Below are positions 15,920 to 25,648 of a stretch of DNA of 64,000 bases, piece by piece. The DNA comes from CAZMRW01 sp964568805 (GTDB lineage Bacteria; Pseudomonadota; Gammaproteobacteria; Methylococcales; Methylomonadaceae), in the NCBI GenBank assembly GCA_964568805.1, contig CAZMRW010000001.1:1-64000 (forward strand). Direction: 5' to 3'. Position 1 is the first letter of the stretch. Every line of letters begins with the position of its first letter. The notes under the pieces are model-generated. The model saw only the letters and a list, made by a program, of their open reading frames with translations, was not told the origin of the DNA and made no database searches. Both the position numbers and the translations under genes were made by a program.

Positions 15920-18664
15920 TTAAGCAGTAAAGTCGTTTTCCAGCAGTTTGGCATGTGCTGCGGCCAGTCTTGCGATGGGGATGCGCGGTGCTGAGCAGGA
16001 AACGTAGTCCAGTTTGATATGGTGGCAAAACCGGATCGATTGAGGATGTCCGCCCTGTTCGCCGCAAATGCCGATTTTGATGTCAGGCCTTGTGTTGCGG
16101 CCGAGTTCGGCAGTCATTTTCATTAACTTGCCGACGCCTTTAATGTCGAGCACTTCAAACGGGTTATCTTTAAGCAGACCCGCTTCGTTATAAAGCGGTA
16201 AAAATTTGTTTTCCGCATCTTCACGGGAAAAGGAGAAAGTCGCCTGAGTCAGATCATTGGTTCCAAATGAGAAAAACTCGGCGTATTCAGCCAATTGACC
16301 AGCACGTGTGCAGGCGCGCACGGTTTCTATCATGGTGCCGAATTTAAAATCGAGGGTAAGTCCATACTGCTTTTCAACTTCCTGCTGAATCTCGAGCACA
16401 TACTCGTTTACTTTTTTCAGTTCTTCGGCAGTGATGACTTGCGGAACCATGATTTCCGGAGCGATGCGGAGATTTTTCAGGGAGCAGAGTGCAGCGGCCT
16501 CCAGAATGGAGCGGATCTGCATTTTGTAAATTTCTGGGTAGGACATGCCCAGACGTACCCCGCGATGGCCGAGCATCGGGTTGACCTCATATAAATCGCG
16601 GACTTTTTTCAGCATCAACTGTTTTTTGGCGATGGCCTTGTTGATGATTTCTTCGTTAAGAAGATTAAATGGCCCTGGCAGAATTTCGTGCGTGCCCAGC
16701 GTTTCCAGGGTGACCCGCTGACCCATGATAATGGTTTCATACTGTTGCAGCGCCCGAATTTCATCCTCCAGCTGATGCTCGCTGGGGAGAAATTCATGCA
16801 TGGGCGGATCCAGCAGGCGAACGGTCACAGGGCGCGGCGACATGGCGGTAAAGAGCTGGACAAAATCTTCACGCTGGATCGGGAATAGTTTTTCCAGGGC
16901 TGCGGTGCGGCTTTCGGGGTCTTCGGCGAGGATCATGTCGATGACCAGCGGCAAGCGGTCCTTGGCATTGAACATGCGCTCGGTGCGGCATAAACCGATG
17001 CCCGCCGCGCCGTAGCTAACCGCCATACGAGCGCGTTCCGGCGTGTCGACATTGGCATATACCTTGAGCTCGGCAAATTGGTCGGCCCAGGATAGTAATG
17101 TCTGTAATTCGCCGGAAACCGAAGGGTTGACCGTTGCTATTGCACCCAGATAAATGTATCCGGAGCCGCCATCTATCGTGATGACATCGCCTTCGCGGAT
17201 ATTGACATCGCCGACCAGGGCCTGGCGCGACTTCACGTCGATTTTGATATCTTCGGCGCCGGCGACACAGGCTTTGCCCATGCCCCGGGCGACTACCGCA
17301 GCATGAGACGTTTTGCCTCCACGGCTGGTGAGTATGCCTTGTGCGGCGAAAAAGCCATGGATGTCTTCCGGCTTGGTTTCTTCGCGCAACAGGATGACTT
17401 TTTCACCGGCGCGCCCCATGATTTCGGCCGTATCGGCGTCAAATACGCACTTGCCGCAGGCAGCGCCGGGCGATGCCGGCAAACCTTGCGCCAGAGGCGA
17501 GACCTTGTTGTCCGGATCAAGTTGAGGATGCAGCAACTGTTCCAGTAATTCGGGGTCAATTCGCAGCAGCGCCCGTTCCTTGCTGATGAGACCTTCAGCG
17601 ACCATTTCTACCGAGGTTCTGACCATGGCGGCGGCGTTCATTTTACCGTTTCGGGTCTGCAGACAAAAGAGCACGCCGCGTTCGATGGTGTATTCGTAAT
17701 CCTGAACTTCCCGGTAATGTTGTTCCAGTTTGTTGCGCAAGTCGACCAACTGCCGGTACAAATCCGGCATTTCTACAGCCAGTTCCTGCACCGGTTTGGG
17801 CGTTCGGATGCCGGCGACCACGTCCTCTCCCTGTGCATTGACCAGATATTCGCCATACATTTCGTTGGCGCCGGTTCCCGGATTCCGGGTGAAGCCGACA
17901 CCAGTCGCACAGTCGTTGCCCATGTTGCCGAATACCATGGTAACGACATTCACGGCGGTGCCGTTTGCCATTTGAGGCGTAATCCGAAACTCGCGCCGGT
18001 AATCGACTGCGCGTTTGCCCATCCAGGAGACAAAGACGGCCTTGATGGACAGTTCCAGTTGTTCGTAGACGTCTTCGGGAAACGGTCTGCCGGTTTCTTC
18101 TTTAACCACTTGCAGGAACAACTCGCTGATTTCTTTCAGGTGGTCGGCACCAAGCGCCAGGTCGGCCTTGATGCCTGCCTGTCTCTTGATGTTATCAAAA
18201 TGCACATCGAATTTTTCATCAGCAATGCCGAGTGCTACCTTGCCAAAGAGCTGAATGAATCGGCGGTAGGCATCATAACCGAAACGCGGGTCCTGAGTTT
18301 CTTCAATCAGACCCTTGAGCGTTGCCTGATTAAGACCCAGATTTAAAATGGTGTCCATCATGCCCGGCATGGAGATGGCGGAGCCGGAACGTACAGAAAC
18401 CAACAGAGGATGGGCGCTTGCTCCGAAACGTTTGCCGGTGCTTTGCTCAATTTCATGGATGTGCAGTTTGACGTCATCCATCAAGCCGTCAGGGAGTTGA
18501 TGATTTTTTAGATAATCCAGACAGGCTTCCGTGGTAATGACAAAGCCGGGCGGCACATTCAATCCAATCTGGGTCATTTCACAAAGGTTGGCGCCTTTGC
18601 CTCCCAGTAACACCTTGTTTTTTCCGTCGCCGTCGTGAAATGAATAGATGTATCGAGAGGTCAT
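15920..18664 (-). CDS. ppdK: Pyruvate, phosphate dikinase
   Basis: A 914-residue cytoplasmic enzyme interconverting pyruvate + ATP + phosphate and phosphoenolpyruvate + AMP + pyrophosphate. The N-terminal ATP-grasp domain (KVLLGGKGANLCEM, PPGFVITTEACLDYL, FGNMGNDCATGVGFTRNPGTG) is followed by the phosphohistidine domain with GILTSRGGKTSHAAVVARG, whose catalytic His is residue 454. The C-terminal PEP barrel has GLCRTERMF and ends in GICGEQGGHP. The length and single-chain layout fit PPDK rather than PEP synthase. Gammaproteobacterial methanotrophs are known to use PPi-linked glycolytic steps, and PPDK fits that wiring. AGGGA precedes the ATG. Confidence 0.96.
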   Translation of the reverse strand: MTSRYIYSFHDGDGKNKVLLGGKGANLCEMTQIGLNVPPGFVITTEACLDYLKNHQLPDGLMDDVKLHIHEIEQSTGKRFGASAHPLLVSVRSGSAISMPGMMDTILNLGLNQATLKGLIEETQDPRFGYDAYRRFIQLFGKVALGIADEKFDVHFDNIKRQAGIKADLALGADHLKEISELFLQVVKEETGRPFPEDVYEQLELSIKAVFVSWMGKRAVDYRREFRITPQMANGTAVNVVTMVFGNMGNDCATGVGFTRNPGTGANEMYGEYLVNAQGEDVVAGIRTPKPVQELAVEMPDLYRQLVDLRNKLEQHYREVQDYEYTIERGVLFCLQTRNGKMNAAAMVRTSVEMVAEGLISKERALLRIDPELLEQLLHPQLDPDNKVSPLAQGLPASPGAACGKCVFDADTAEIMGRAGEKVILLREETKPEDIHGFFAAQGILTSRGGKTSHAAVVARGMGKACVAGAEDIKIDVKSRQALVGDVNIREGDVITIDGGSGYIYLGAIATVNPSVSGELQTLLSWADQFAELKVYANVDTPERARMAVSYGAAGIGLCRTERMFNAKDRLPLVIDMILAEDPESRTAALEKLFPIQREDFVQLFTAMSPRPVTVRLLDPPMHEFLPSEHQLEDEIRALQQYETIIMGQRVTLETLGTHEILPGPFNLLNEEIINKAIAKKQLMLKKVRDLYEVNPMLGHRGVRLGMSYPEIYKMQIRSILEAAALCSLKNLRIAPEIMVPQVITAEELKKVNEYVLEIQQEVEKQYGLTLDFKFGTMIETVRACTRAGQLAEYAEFFSFGTNDLTQATFSFSREDAENKFLPLYNEAGLLKDNPFEVLDIKGVGKLMKMTAELGRNTRPDIKIGICGEQGGHPQSIRFCHHIKLDYVSCSAPRIPIARLAAAHAKLLENDFTA

Positions 18665-18733
18665 GGCTGTTCCCTGTAAATTGAATGGTTACCTGATGAT
18701 TCTGCGGTTATTGTATTCCGGTTAAGATGAGTG

Positions 18734-19660
18734 TCAATCGCCCATCAGAGTTTTAATGTGACCGGCAACGCTGTTGGCCAAAGCTTTGAGGTTATAGCCG
18801 CCTTCCAGAACGGAAATGATTCTGCCATTGCCATAACGGCCGGCAATCGCCATCAGTTCTTCGGTTATCCAGCGATAATCCGATTCCAGCAAGTTGATAT
18901 TGGCCAAGGGATCATCCCGGTGGGCATCAAAGCCTGCTGAAATCAAGAGCAATTCAGGTTTGAACCTGTCCAGTTCAGGCAGAATGGCGGACTTGTATTT
19001 TTTCATGAAGTCGATGCCGGTATCGCCGGCAGAGAGCGGTACGTTGATGATGTTGCCAACGCCTGTTTCTGACGGGTAGCCTGTGCCTGGATAATGCGGC
19101 ATCTCATGGCTGGAGGCATAAAGCACGTGTGGCTGATGATAAAAGGCAGCCTGTGTGCCGTTGCCGTGATGGACGTCAAAATCGACGATGGCGATCCGTT
19201 CAAGCCGATAGTGGCGGCGAGCGTATTCGGCCGCAATCGCGACATTGTTAAAAAGGCAAAAGCCCATGGCCCGTCCGGGTTCGGCATGATGTCCGGGCGG
19301 GCGCACCGCGCAAAAGGCATTGTCGGCTTTATTACTGAGAATTTGATCTACCGCATCGCAAACGGCGCCTACCGCACGAAATGCGGCATTTTTTGATCCG
19401 GGCGACAGCACAGTGTCGGAATCGATGTGCCAAAGGCCCTTATCGGGCGTGGCATTTACGATCGCATCGAAATGATGTTGGGAATGTATCAGCCTGATTT
19501 GCTTTTCGGTGCCCAAGGGGGGCGATTTTCTGGTCAAGCCGGCATACTCGGGTCCGGACAGCGCTTTTTCTATCGCTCTAAGCCGGTCGGCGGATTCGGG
19601 ATGGCCGGGGCCGGTATCATGCAATAGAAAATCCGGGTGGCTGTAATAAAGTGTTTTCAC
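18734..19660 (-). CDS. HDAC-fold deacetylase (acetylpolyamine amidohydrolase/AcuC type)
   Basis: A zinc hydrolase of 308 residues in the histone-deacetylase superfamily. Signatures in order: GPGHPESADRL, RPPGHHAEPGRAMGFCLFNNVAIAA (His-His catalytic pair), DFDVHHGNGTQ (zinc Asp and His), SAGFDAHRDDPLA (second zinc Asp) and LEGGYN. Bacterial members deacetylate polyamines, acetyl-CoA synthetase lysines or other amides; the substrate is not readable. The GTG at 19660 is preferred: AAGAGGG lies 6 bases upstream and the protein then starts MKTLYYSHPDF as the family does. An ATG at 19687 would add nine residues and lacks a ribosome site. It lies upstream of ppdK on the same strand. Confidence 0.88.
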   Translation of the reverse strand: MKTLYYSHPDFLLHDTGPGHPESADRLRAIEKALSGPEYAGLTRKSPPLGTEKQIRLIHSQHHFDAIVNATPDKGLWHIDSDTVLSPGSKNAAFRAVGAVCDAVDQILSNKADNAFCAVRPPGHHAEPGRAMGFCLFNNVAIAAEYARRHYRLERIAIVDFDVHHGNGTQAAFYHQPHVLYASSHEMPHYPGTGYPSETGVGNIINVPLSAGDTGIDFMKKYKSAILPELDRFKPELLLISAGFDAHRDDPLANINLLESDYRWITEELMAIAGRYGNGRIISVLEGGYNLKALANSVAGHIKTLMGD

Positions 19661-19887
19661 GAAGCCCTCTTTAATGAGATTGCTCATTCAACTGCTTTTT
19701 AACGGTTTTCTTGCATTTTGACAAGCTCATATGCCATTCGCAAAGACAAATCCGTTTGGGGTGTGGTTGTGCACCGGCATAAAAATAATAAGAAACTCTT
19801 TTATTATCCGATAGTTGATCGAATATGGACTGTTAATGGCCTTGATTAACCGTTATAATCGAACAATTTAATCAATCCAAGCTGGTG

Positions 19888-21150
19888 ATGATAGTGGATA
19901 TTAAATCATATATGCAAAGTCTGGGTGTTAAAGCCAGGCAAGCTGGAAGAGAAATCAGCCGGACCGACACGGGTAAAAAAAATCTGGCGTTGCTGAAAAT
20001 TGCCGATGCTATTGAAAGCAGCCATGAGCGGCTGATCACAGAAAACCGAAAGGATATGGATGCCGGCCGCAATAATGGTCTGGATGAGTCCTTGCTGGAC
20101 CGGCTTGAGTTAACCCCGAAAGGCATACGGGCAATGGTTGAAGGCTTGAAACAGGTTGCCGCCTTGCCCGACCCGGTCGGCGAAATCACCGATTTGAACT
20201 ACCGGCCCAGCGGAATTCAGGTGGGACAAATGCGCGTGCCCTTGGGTGTGATCGGCATTATTTACGAATCCCGTCCCAATGTGACCGTCGACGCGGCAGC
20301 CTTGTGTCTTAAATCCGGTAACGCCTGTATTTTAAGAGGCGGTTCGGAGGCCATTCATTCCAATCAGGCGATAGCCGCCTGCATTGCCCAAGGTCTGGAA
20401 GCGGCCGGCTTGCCGATTGAAGCGGTGCAAATTGTCGCGACCGCCGATCGCGCGGCCGTGGGCGAACTGATTACCATGAATCAGACTGTCGATGTGATCG
20501 TGCCGCGAGGCGGCAAAGGTCTGATCGAGCGCATTTCCCAAGATGCGACGATCCCGGTGATCAAACACCTGGACGGTATTTGCCATGTTTTTATCGATGA
20601 GTCGGCCGATGTGGAAAAAGCCGTCAAGATTGCCGATAATGCCAAAACTCACCGTTACGGCGTATGTAATGCCATGGAAACGCTGCTGGTCGCTGAAGGC
20701 ATCGCTAACCGGGTTTTGCCGGCTTTGGCCGATATTTATATCCGGAAAGGCGTTGAACTGCGCGGCTGTCTGAAAACCTGCGCCCTGATTCCGTCCTGCA
20801 AACGGGCGACGGAAGACGACTGGCATACAGAGTACCTGGCGCCGATTTTGTCTATCCGAATTGTCGCCGGCATCGACGAAGCGGTCGCGCACATCAATCG
20901 CTACGGTTCTGCGCATACGGACGCCATCGTCACCGAAAATTTCACCCTGGCCCGGCGTTTCCTGCGCGAAGTGGATTCCAGTTCGGTCATGGTCAATGCC
21001 TCGACGCGTTTTGCCGATGGTTTTGAATACGGCCTGGGCGCCGAAATTGGCATCAGTACGGATAAGCTGCATGCAAGGGGACCGGTCGGGTTAAAAGGGC
21101 TGACTTCGTTGAAGTACATCGTTCTAGGCGACGGCCATATCAGGCAATAA
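19888..21150 (+). CDS. proA: Gamma-glutamyl phosphate reductase
   Basis: Second step of proline synthesis: NADPH reduction of glutamyl-5-phosphate to the semialdehyde. The 420-residue aldehyde-dehydrogenase-fold protein shows RVPLGVIGIIYESRPNVTVDAAALCLKSGNACILRGGSEA, VPRGGKGLI and HLDGICHVFID. The catalytic Cys is in ETLLVAEG..., GCLKTCALI region, and the C-terminus has FADGFEYGLGAEIGISTDKLHARGPVGL. Several start codons are clustered (GTG 19885, ATG 19888, GTG 19894) and cannot be separated. It is the first gene of a tight rightward operon with nadD and rsfS; nadD begins directly after its stop. Confidence 0.95.
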   Translation: MIVDIKSYMQSLGVKARQAGREISRTDTGKKNLALLKIADAIESSHERLITENRKDMDAGRNNGLDESLLDRLELTPKGIRAMVEGLKQVAALPDPVGEITDLNYRPSGIQVGQMRVPLGVIGIIYESRPNVTVDAAALCLKSGNACILRGGSEAIHSNQAIAACIAQGLEAAGLPIEAVQIVATADRAAVGELITMNQTVDVIVPRGGKGLIERISQDATIPVIKHLDGICHVFIDESADVEKAVKIADNAKTHRYGVCNAMETLLVAEGIANRVLPALADIYIRKGVELRGCLKTCALIPSCKRATEDDWHTEYLAPILSIRIVAGIDEAVAHINRYGSAHTDAIVTENFTLARRFLREVDSSSVMVNASTRFADGFEYGLGAEIGISTDKLHARGPVGLKGLTSLKYIVLGDGHIRQ

Positions 21151-21774
21151 ATGATCGGCATTTTCGGCGGCACCTTCGACCCGGTCCATTACGGGCATTT
21201 GCGCTCGGCGCTGGAAGTCAAGGAACTATTCAGCCTTTCTGAAGTCCGATTGATTCCAAGTTCGTTGCCGCCGCATCGCACACAACCCGTTGCTACGGCG
21301 GTCCAGCGCCTGCAAATGCTGGAGCTTGCGATTAGGAATCAGCCGGATTTAACCGTCGATACCCGCGAAGTGGACAGGGAAGGGCATTCCTATATGGTGG
21401 ATACGCTTTGCTCTTTAAGAAAAGACTTCCCGGGCCAGACTTTGCTGCTGTTTATCGGCTCCGATGCCTTCAGCGGTTTGATGTTCTGGTATCGATGGCG
21501 GCATTTATTCGATTACGCGCATATCGTGGTCATGACCAGGCCCGGCTTTGCGATGTCGGCTTTGGACGACTATTATCAGGCCAGGCTGGCAGCGGATAAA
21601 GAGCAGTTGGAGCAATCGACAGCGGGAAAGCTATTCTTTCAGACGGTCACTCAGCTCGATATATCGGCTACCGCGATCAGGCAAATGATCGCGGAAAATC
21701 GAAATCCGGGTTTTTTATTGCCCGATGCTGTCATAGAATATATCCGGCGCAACCGGCTTTACGAGAAAAATTAA
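21151..21774 (+). CDS. nadD: Nicotinate-nucleotide adenylyltransferase
   Basis: Converts nicotinate mononucleotide plus ATP to deamido-NAD in NAD synthesis. The 207-residue protein begins IGIFGGTFDPVHYGHLRSALE, the nucleotidyltransferase signature with the HxGH motif, and has FIGSDAFSGLMFWYRW and the late SATAIRQMI (ISSTxIR-type) motif. The ATG follows the proA TAA with no gap, and AGG within the end of proA serves as its ribosome site, so translation is probably coupled. Confidence 0.95.
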   Translation: MIGIFGGTFDPVHYGHLRSALEVKELFSLSEVRLIPSSLPPHRTQPVATAVQRLQMLELAIRNQPDLTVDTREVDREGHSYMVDTLCSLRKDFPGQTLLLFIGSDAFSGLMFWYRWRHLFDYAHIVVMTRPGFAMSALDDYYQARLAADKEQLEQSTAGKLFFQTVTQLDISATAIRQMIAENRNPGFLLPDAVIEYIRRNRLYEKN

Positions 21775-21798
21775 TCTCATTAACCATCAGGAAATTGA

Positions 21799-22152
21799 AT
21801 GCAAGCAGAAGAGTTACTAAAAATTGTTCAACACGTTCTGGATGAGCGTAAAGGGCAATATATAACGGTTATGGATGTTCGCGGAAAAACCAGTATTACC
21901 GATTATATGGTGCTGGTGACCGGTACCTCTGACCGTCATCTGAAGTCCTTATGCGACTATGTTGTGGAAAAGGTTAAGGAACACGGCTGTAATCCCTTGG
22001 GTGTTGAGGGTGATCTGGGTTCGGATTGGGTGCTGCTCGATTTGGGCGACGTGATCGTTCACGCGATGACAGCCCAGGCACGCGAATTTTATCAGCTTGA
22101 AAAATTATGGTCGGTCGATCGGCCCAGAGAGAGCGAACAGGCGGCTGGATAA
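21799..22152 (+). CDS. rsfS: Ribosomal silencing factor RsfS
   Basis: A 117-residue protein of the Iojap/RsfS family that binds uL14 on the large ribosomal subunit and blocks subunit joining in starvation. It shows the family blocks ITDYMVLVTGTSDRHLKSLCDYV, GVEGDLGSDWVLLDLGDVIVHAM and FYQLEKLW. AGGAA lies 6 bases before the ATG. It is third in the proA-nadD-rsfS operon; the nadD-rsfS pairing is widely conserved. Confidence 0.95.
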   Translation: MQAEELLKIVQHVLDERKGQYITVMDVRGKTSITDYMVLVTGTSDRHLKSLCDYVVEKVKEHGCNPLGVEGDLGSDWVLLDLGDVIVHAMTAQAREFYQLEKLWSVDRPRESEQAAG

Positions 22153-22395
22153 ACCTTCTTGAGCGATTCATCGGTTACTATATCAGGTAGTAGGGAATGC
22201 ACCGCGTACCATTGCTAAAGTGTTTAGGTGAAAAAAACTTCAAAAAGGTACGAGGTACCCTCTGGGGCATAAATGCGTAGCCTACCAGGCTTTTATCTAC
22301 CGGCATGCCCGCAGTTCATATTCTTCATTAGAATCAACCCAATCTGGCTATCCATTGTCACGATACGGTAAAATAATTCATTTTATTTGGATTCA

Positions 22396-23394
22396 ATGAC
22401 GACTGGTCACTCGATACCGCGCATCGCATTAACACCCGGAGAACCGTCGGGCATAGGTCCCGATCTTTGCCTGCAACTGGCGCAGGAGGATTTGCCTTTC
22501 GAACTGATCGTGGTGGCCAGTCCGGAATTATTGGCGCAGCGCGCTGAACAGTTGGGCCTGTCGATAAGCATTAATGCGTTTGACGCGGGCAAAGATCGGG
22601 CCCCTCACCGGGCGGGGTCGATTACGGTACTGGCTGCCGATCTAATGGAGCCTGTTCAGTGCGGCCGGTTGAATCCGGCCAATAGCCATTACGTGTTAAA
22701 AACCATTTCCAAAGCCGCCAAAGGCTGTGTCGATGGTATCTTCGATGCCATGGTGACCGGTCCCGTACACAAAGGCGCCATCAATGACGCCGGTTTTGCC
22801 TTTACCGGCCATACCGAATATATCGCCGAAATCAGCGGCGGACATCCGGTGATGATGCTGGCGACGCCGGGTCTTCGGGTTGCGCTGGTGACCACCCATT
22901 TGCCTCTATCCGAAGTACCGAAGGCCATTACCCATACACGCTTGCGAACAGTTGTCCGGATTCTTGACCATGATCTGCGTACGCGTTTTAATCTCGAAAA
23001 TCCCAAAATATTTGTGTGCGGACTGAATCCGCATGCCGGCGAAAACGGCCATCTCGGCCGCGAGGAAATCGAAATCATCGAACCGGTCCTTGATGGTTTT
23101 CGTAAGCAGGGATTGAACATTATCGGCCCGTTGCCGGCCGATACCCTGTTTACGCCTAAATATCTTAAACCCGCGGACGCCGTGTTAGCCATGTACCATG
23201 ATCAGGGCTTGCCCGTACTCAAACACATGGGCTTCGGCAATGCGGTTAATATTACTCTTGGCCTGCCGATCATCCGTACGTCAGTCGATCATGGTACGGC
23301 TTTGGAGTTGGCCGGTACCGGAAAAGCCGATTGCGGCAGCTTGAAATATGCTTTGCAGATTGCTTTTTCAATGACTTCTCACCTGTCCCGCTAA
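22396..23394 (+). CDS. pdxA: 4-hydroxythreonine-4-phosphate dehydrogenase
   Basis: NAD-dependent, metal-requiring enzyme of pyridoxal phosphate synthesis, 332 residues. Motifs: ALTPGEPSGIGPDLCLQLA, the metal-binding His in FTGHTEYIAE, GLNPHAGENGHLGREE, PADTLFTP and MYHDQGLPVLKHMGFGNAVNITLGLPIIRTSVDHGTALELAGTG. The ATG at 22396 gives the family start; an in-frame TTG three codons earlier is less likely. rsmA starts 2 bases after its stop, the usual pdxA-rsmA arrangement. Confidence 0.95.
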   Translation: MTTGHSIPRIALTPGEPSGIGPDLCLQLAQEDLPFELIVVASPELLAQRAEQLGLSISINAFDAGKDRAPHRAGSITVLAADLMEPVQCGRLNPANSHYVLKTISKAAKGCVDGIFDAMVTGPVHKGAINDAGFAFTGHTEYIAEISGGHPVMMLATPGLRVALVTTHLPLSEVPKAITHTRLRTVVRILDHDLRTRFNLENPKIFVCGLNPHAGENGHLGREEIEIIEPVLDGFRKQGLNIIGPLPADTLFTPKYLKPADAVLAMYHDQGLPVLKHMGFGNAVNITLGLPIIRTSVDHGTALELAGTGKADCGSLKYALQIAFSMTSHLSR

Positions 23395-23396
23395 AC

Positions 23397-24191
23397 ATGA
23401 CGCACATACCACGCAAACGCTTCGGCCAAAATTTTCTTCACGATTACGGCGTCATCAACAGCATTATTGCCATGCTGAATGCTCGAGCCGATGAGCACTG
23501 GGTCGAAATTGGCCCGGGGCAGGGCGCACTGACCGAACCGCTGCTTAAAAAAGGGCTACGCCTTGATGTCATCGAACTGGATAGGGATTTGGTCGCTTTG
23601 CTGACTGAAAAATTCAGCCGATATCCTAATCTGGCTATTTACAGTGCCGATGCCTTGAAGTTCGATTTCTCGACGCTGGCTGGACACGGCGAAAAACTGC
23701 GCATCATCGGCAATTTGCCCTATAACATTTCCACGCCATTAATGTTTCACTTGCTGGAAAATGCCGATTGCATCGAAGACATGCATTTTATGCTGCAAAA
23801 AGAAGTGGTTGACCGGATCTGTGCGGCGCCCGGCAGCAAGCAATACGGCAGGCTGAGTATCATGATGCAATACTATTGCGCGACAGAGCATCTGTTCGAT
23901 GTCGGCCCTGAAAGTTTCGATCCGCCTCCTAAAGTGACGTCGGCTATCATCAAACTGGTCCCTCATCGGCAAGCCCCTGTACAGATTAATGATATGGCCA
24001 GATTTAAGGAAATTGTCACGATGGCGTTTTCACAGCGGCGGAAAACCATCCGAAATTCAATGAGAAAATTAATTACCGAAGACGATTTTGCCGGTTTGGC
24101 ACTAGATCCTAGCTTAAGGGCGGAGAATATCTCGCTATACGATTTTGCCAGATTGAGTAATTTGTTGAGTCTGAGTCCTAAAATATATTGA
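23397..24191 (+). CDS. rsmA: 16S rRNA (adenine1518-N6/adenine1519-N6)-dimethyltransferase
   Basis: KsgA-type methyltransferase, 264 residues, which dimethylates two adjacent adenines in the 3' end of 16S rRNA during 30S maturation. Motifs: RKRFGQNFLHDYGVIN, EIGPGQGALTEPLL (SAM-binding motif I), VIELDRDL, IIGNLPYNISTPL (the NLPY catalytic motif) and AFSQRRKTIRNS near the end. It begins two bases after the pdxA stop and probably shares its transcript. Confidence 0.96.
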   Translation: MTHIPRKRFGQNFLHDYGVINSIIAMLNARADEHWVEIGPGQGALTEPLLKKGLRLDVIELDRDLVALLTEKFSRYPNLAIYSADALKFDFSTLAGHGEKLRIIGNLPYNISTPLMFHLLENADCIEDMHFMLQKEVVDRICAAPGSKQYGRLSIMMQYYCATEHLFDVGPESFDPPPKVTSAIIKLVPHRQAPVQINDMARFKEIVTMAFSQRRKTIRNSMRKLITEDDFAGLALDPSLRAENISLYDFARLSNLLSLSPKIY

Positions 24192-24565
24192 CAAACGATC
24201 GAGAATTAGTATGCGACAATATGTCACATTTATTAATTTATTTTTCTGACTACAATGTAATCAACTCTTGAGATGCAACTTCCTCCATGGCAAGTCAGAG
24301 TTATATCCTTCTCTAATGCGGCCTTACCAGCTGCATTTTTTTTGTCCAGAATTCCGCAAACCCATTCCTGGAACACCAAATCCAACACGTCAGGTCATGG
24401 TTCGGCATAATATTTTGTTGGAAAATCAGTACGTTTTCTGATAGATTCCAAAGCTGACTAAAGTTGAAATGGGATTCAGATAGAGAGAACACTATTATTT
24501 GCACGGTGCAGATAAAAACTATAACTATAACGATGTTATTTCATTATTGAATTGGGAGGGGAATT
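24192..24565. other. Intergenic region after rsmA
   Basis: 374 bases. It contains the terminator listed at 24315-24343 and presumably the promoter of the next gene. A leftward frame at 24313-24504 is not protein-like. Nothing else seen. Confidence 0.4.
24315..24343 (+). terminator. Rho-independent terminator of the pdxA-rsmA unit
   Basis: AATGCGGC and GCTGCATT form an 8-bp stem (one G-T pair) with a 7-base loop, followed by at least six T. It lies 123 bases after rsmA. Confidence 0.65.
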
Positions 24566-25648
24566 ATGGACGCACTCGCAACGATTGCTGTTGAAATCCA
24601 GGCAACACTGGCCGGTGTTCTGGTCGTAGCACTGGTCACGATTTTAGAGATCCTGGATTTACGACGAGCGAAACATACTCACAGACAAAAAATTCAGGAA
24701 CTTTCCGAGTCACTCGCCGGCGGTGACATCAAATCGTCAACGTTAGCGGGTTATGAATCGACTCGTTATTGTTTGATTTCAACGTTCAGTCTGATTCTTC
24801 AGTTTATCTTCGGATTGATTGTCTTTGCCTTTTTTTCCTGTTGGGCGTTATACCTCATTAATGAAGGTTTTACAGGATCGGCTATTCTTTCCGGAATTAC
24901 CGCCTTAGTGGGCATCATAATGCCTTTTGTTGTATGGCTTGGCTGCAGGCGGAAAAGCAAGGAAATGGCTCAGTTAATCAAGAAAATCGAAAGCAGCCCT
25001 AAGGTCCAGCCGGTGACAGAAAAAGAACAGGCAATTCCGGCCGCGGCATTGGCCGAAGCCGAAATGGAGAAAGCTAAACCGGAACCCATTGCCGCCGCAA
25101 AGACAGTTGCTGAAGTTCAGCCTGATATTGCACCTTCTCCGTTAAAGCCATCAGCGCACGTACCGCCAGTCGCTGAAACTATCGCTGCCGCCGTTTCCGA
25201 AAAGGCGGACTTTTCGGAAAAAATACCTGAAGATTCAATGCTTCGGCGGCATTATCTGACGCATATTCAGGCAAGAACGCAGTCCCGGTTGCCGGGGCGT
25301 CCGACCGATTCGATGCTTCGGCGGCATTATGATTCGTTAATGGCAAGCCTGCAGGGGACAACTTCAAAACCGGCACCGGCGCCGATTCAGCCAATCGAGC
25401 CGGTGATAATCACTGAAAGTAAGGCCGAGGTCGGAGCTGCCGCCGTAAACAGGGAAAGCGTCAAGAAAGAAGGATTGCCACAGGATTCGATGCTGAGGCG
25501 GCATTATCTGGCAACATTGCGATATACGTTAGAGTCCGGCTTGCCGCCCCGTCCAACCGATTCCATCCTGGTGCGCCATTTTGACAACTGGACGAATCAT
25601 TTTATCGAAACTGAGGTCAATAAGCGTCTTCATGGGCAGGGCGCATAA
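24566..25648 (+). CDS. Membrane protein with four DSMLRRHY motifs
   Basis: A 360-residue protein of unknown function. The N-terminal half has an initial hydrophobic helix (residues 10-31), then two more (about 68-100 and 104-127). A flexible Ala/Pro/Glu-rich linker covers 145-220. The C-terminal part holds four copies of one octapeptide: DSMLRRHY at 223-230, 248-255 and 307-314, and the variant DSILVRHF at 332-339. They form two pairs with identical internal spacing of 25 residues, and the second member of each pair is preceded by RPT. This looks like a tethered array of docking peptides rather than an enzyme. GGGAGGGG precedes the ATG. It is monocistronic, with a terminator before it and a palindromic repeat after. 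Confidence 0.8.
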   Translation: MDALATIAVEIQATLAGVLVVALVTILEILDLRRAKHTHRQKIQELSESLAGGDIKSSTLAGYESTRYCLISTFSLILQFIFGLIVFAFFSCWALYLINEGFTGSAILSGITALVGIIMPFVVWLGCRRKSKEMAQLIKKIESSPKVQPVTEKEQAIPAAALAEAEMEKAKPEPIAAAKTVAEVQPDIAPSPLKPSAHVPPVAETIAAAVSEKADFSEKIPEDSMLRRHYLTHIQARTQSRLPGRPTDSMLRRHYDSLMASLQGTTSKPAPAPIQPIEPVIITESKAEVGAAAVNRESVKKEGLPQDSMLRRHYLATLRYTLESGLPPRPTDSILVRHFDNWTNHFIETEVNKRLHGQGA

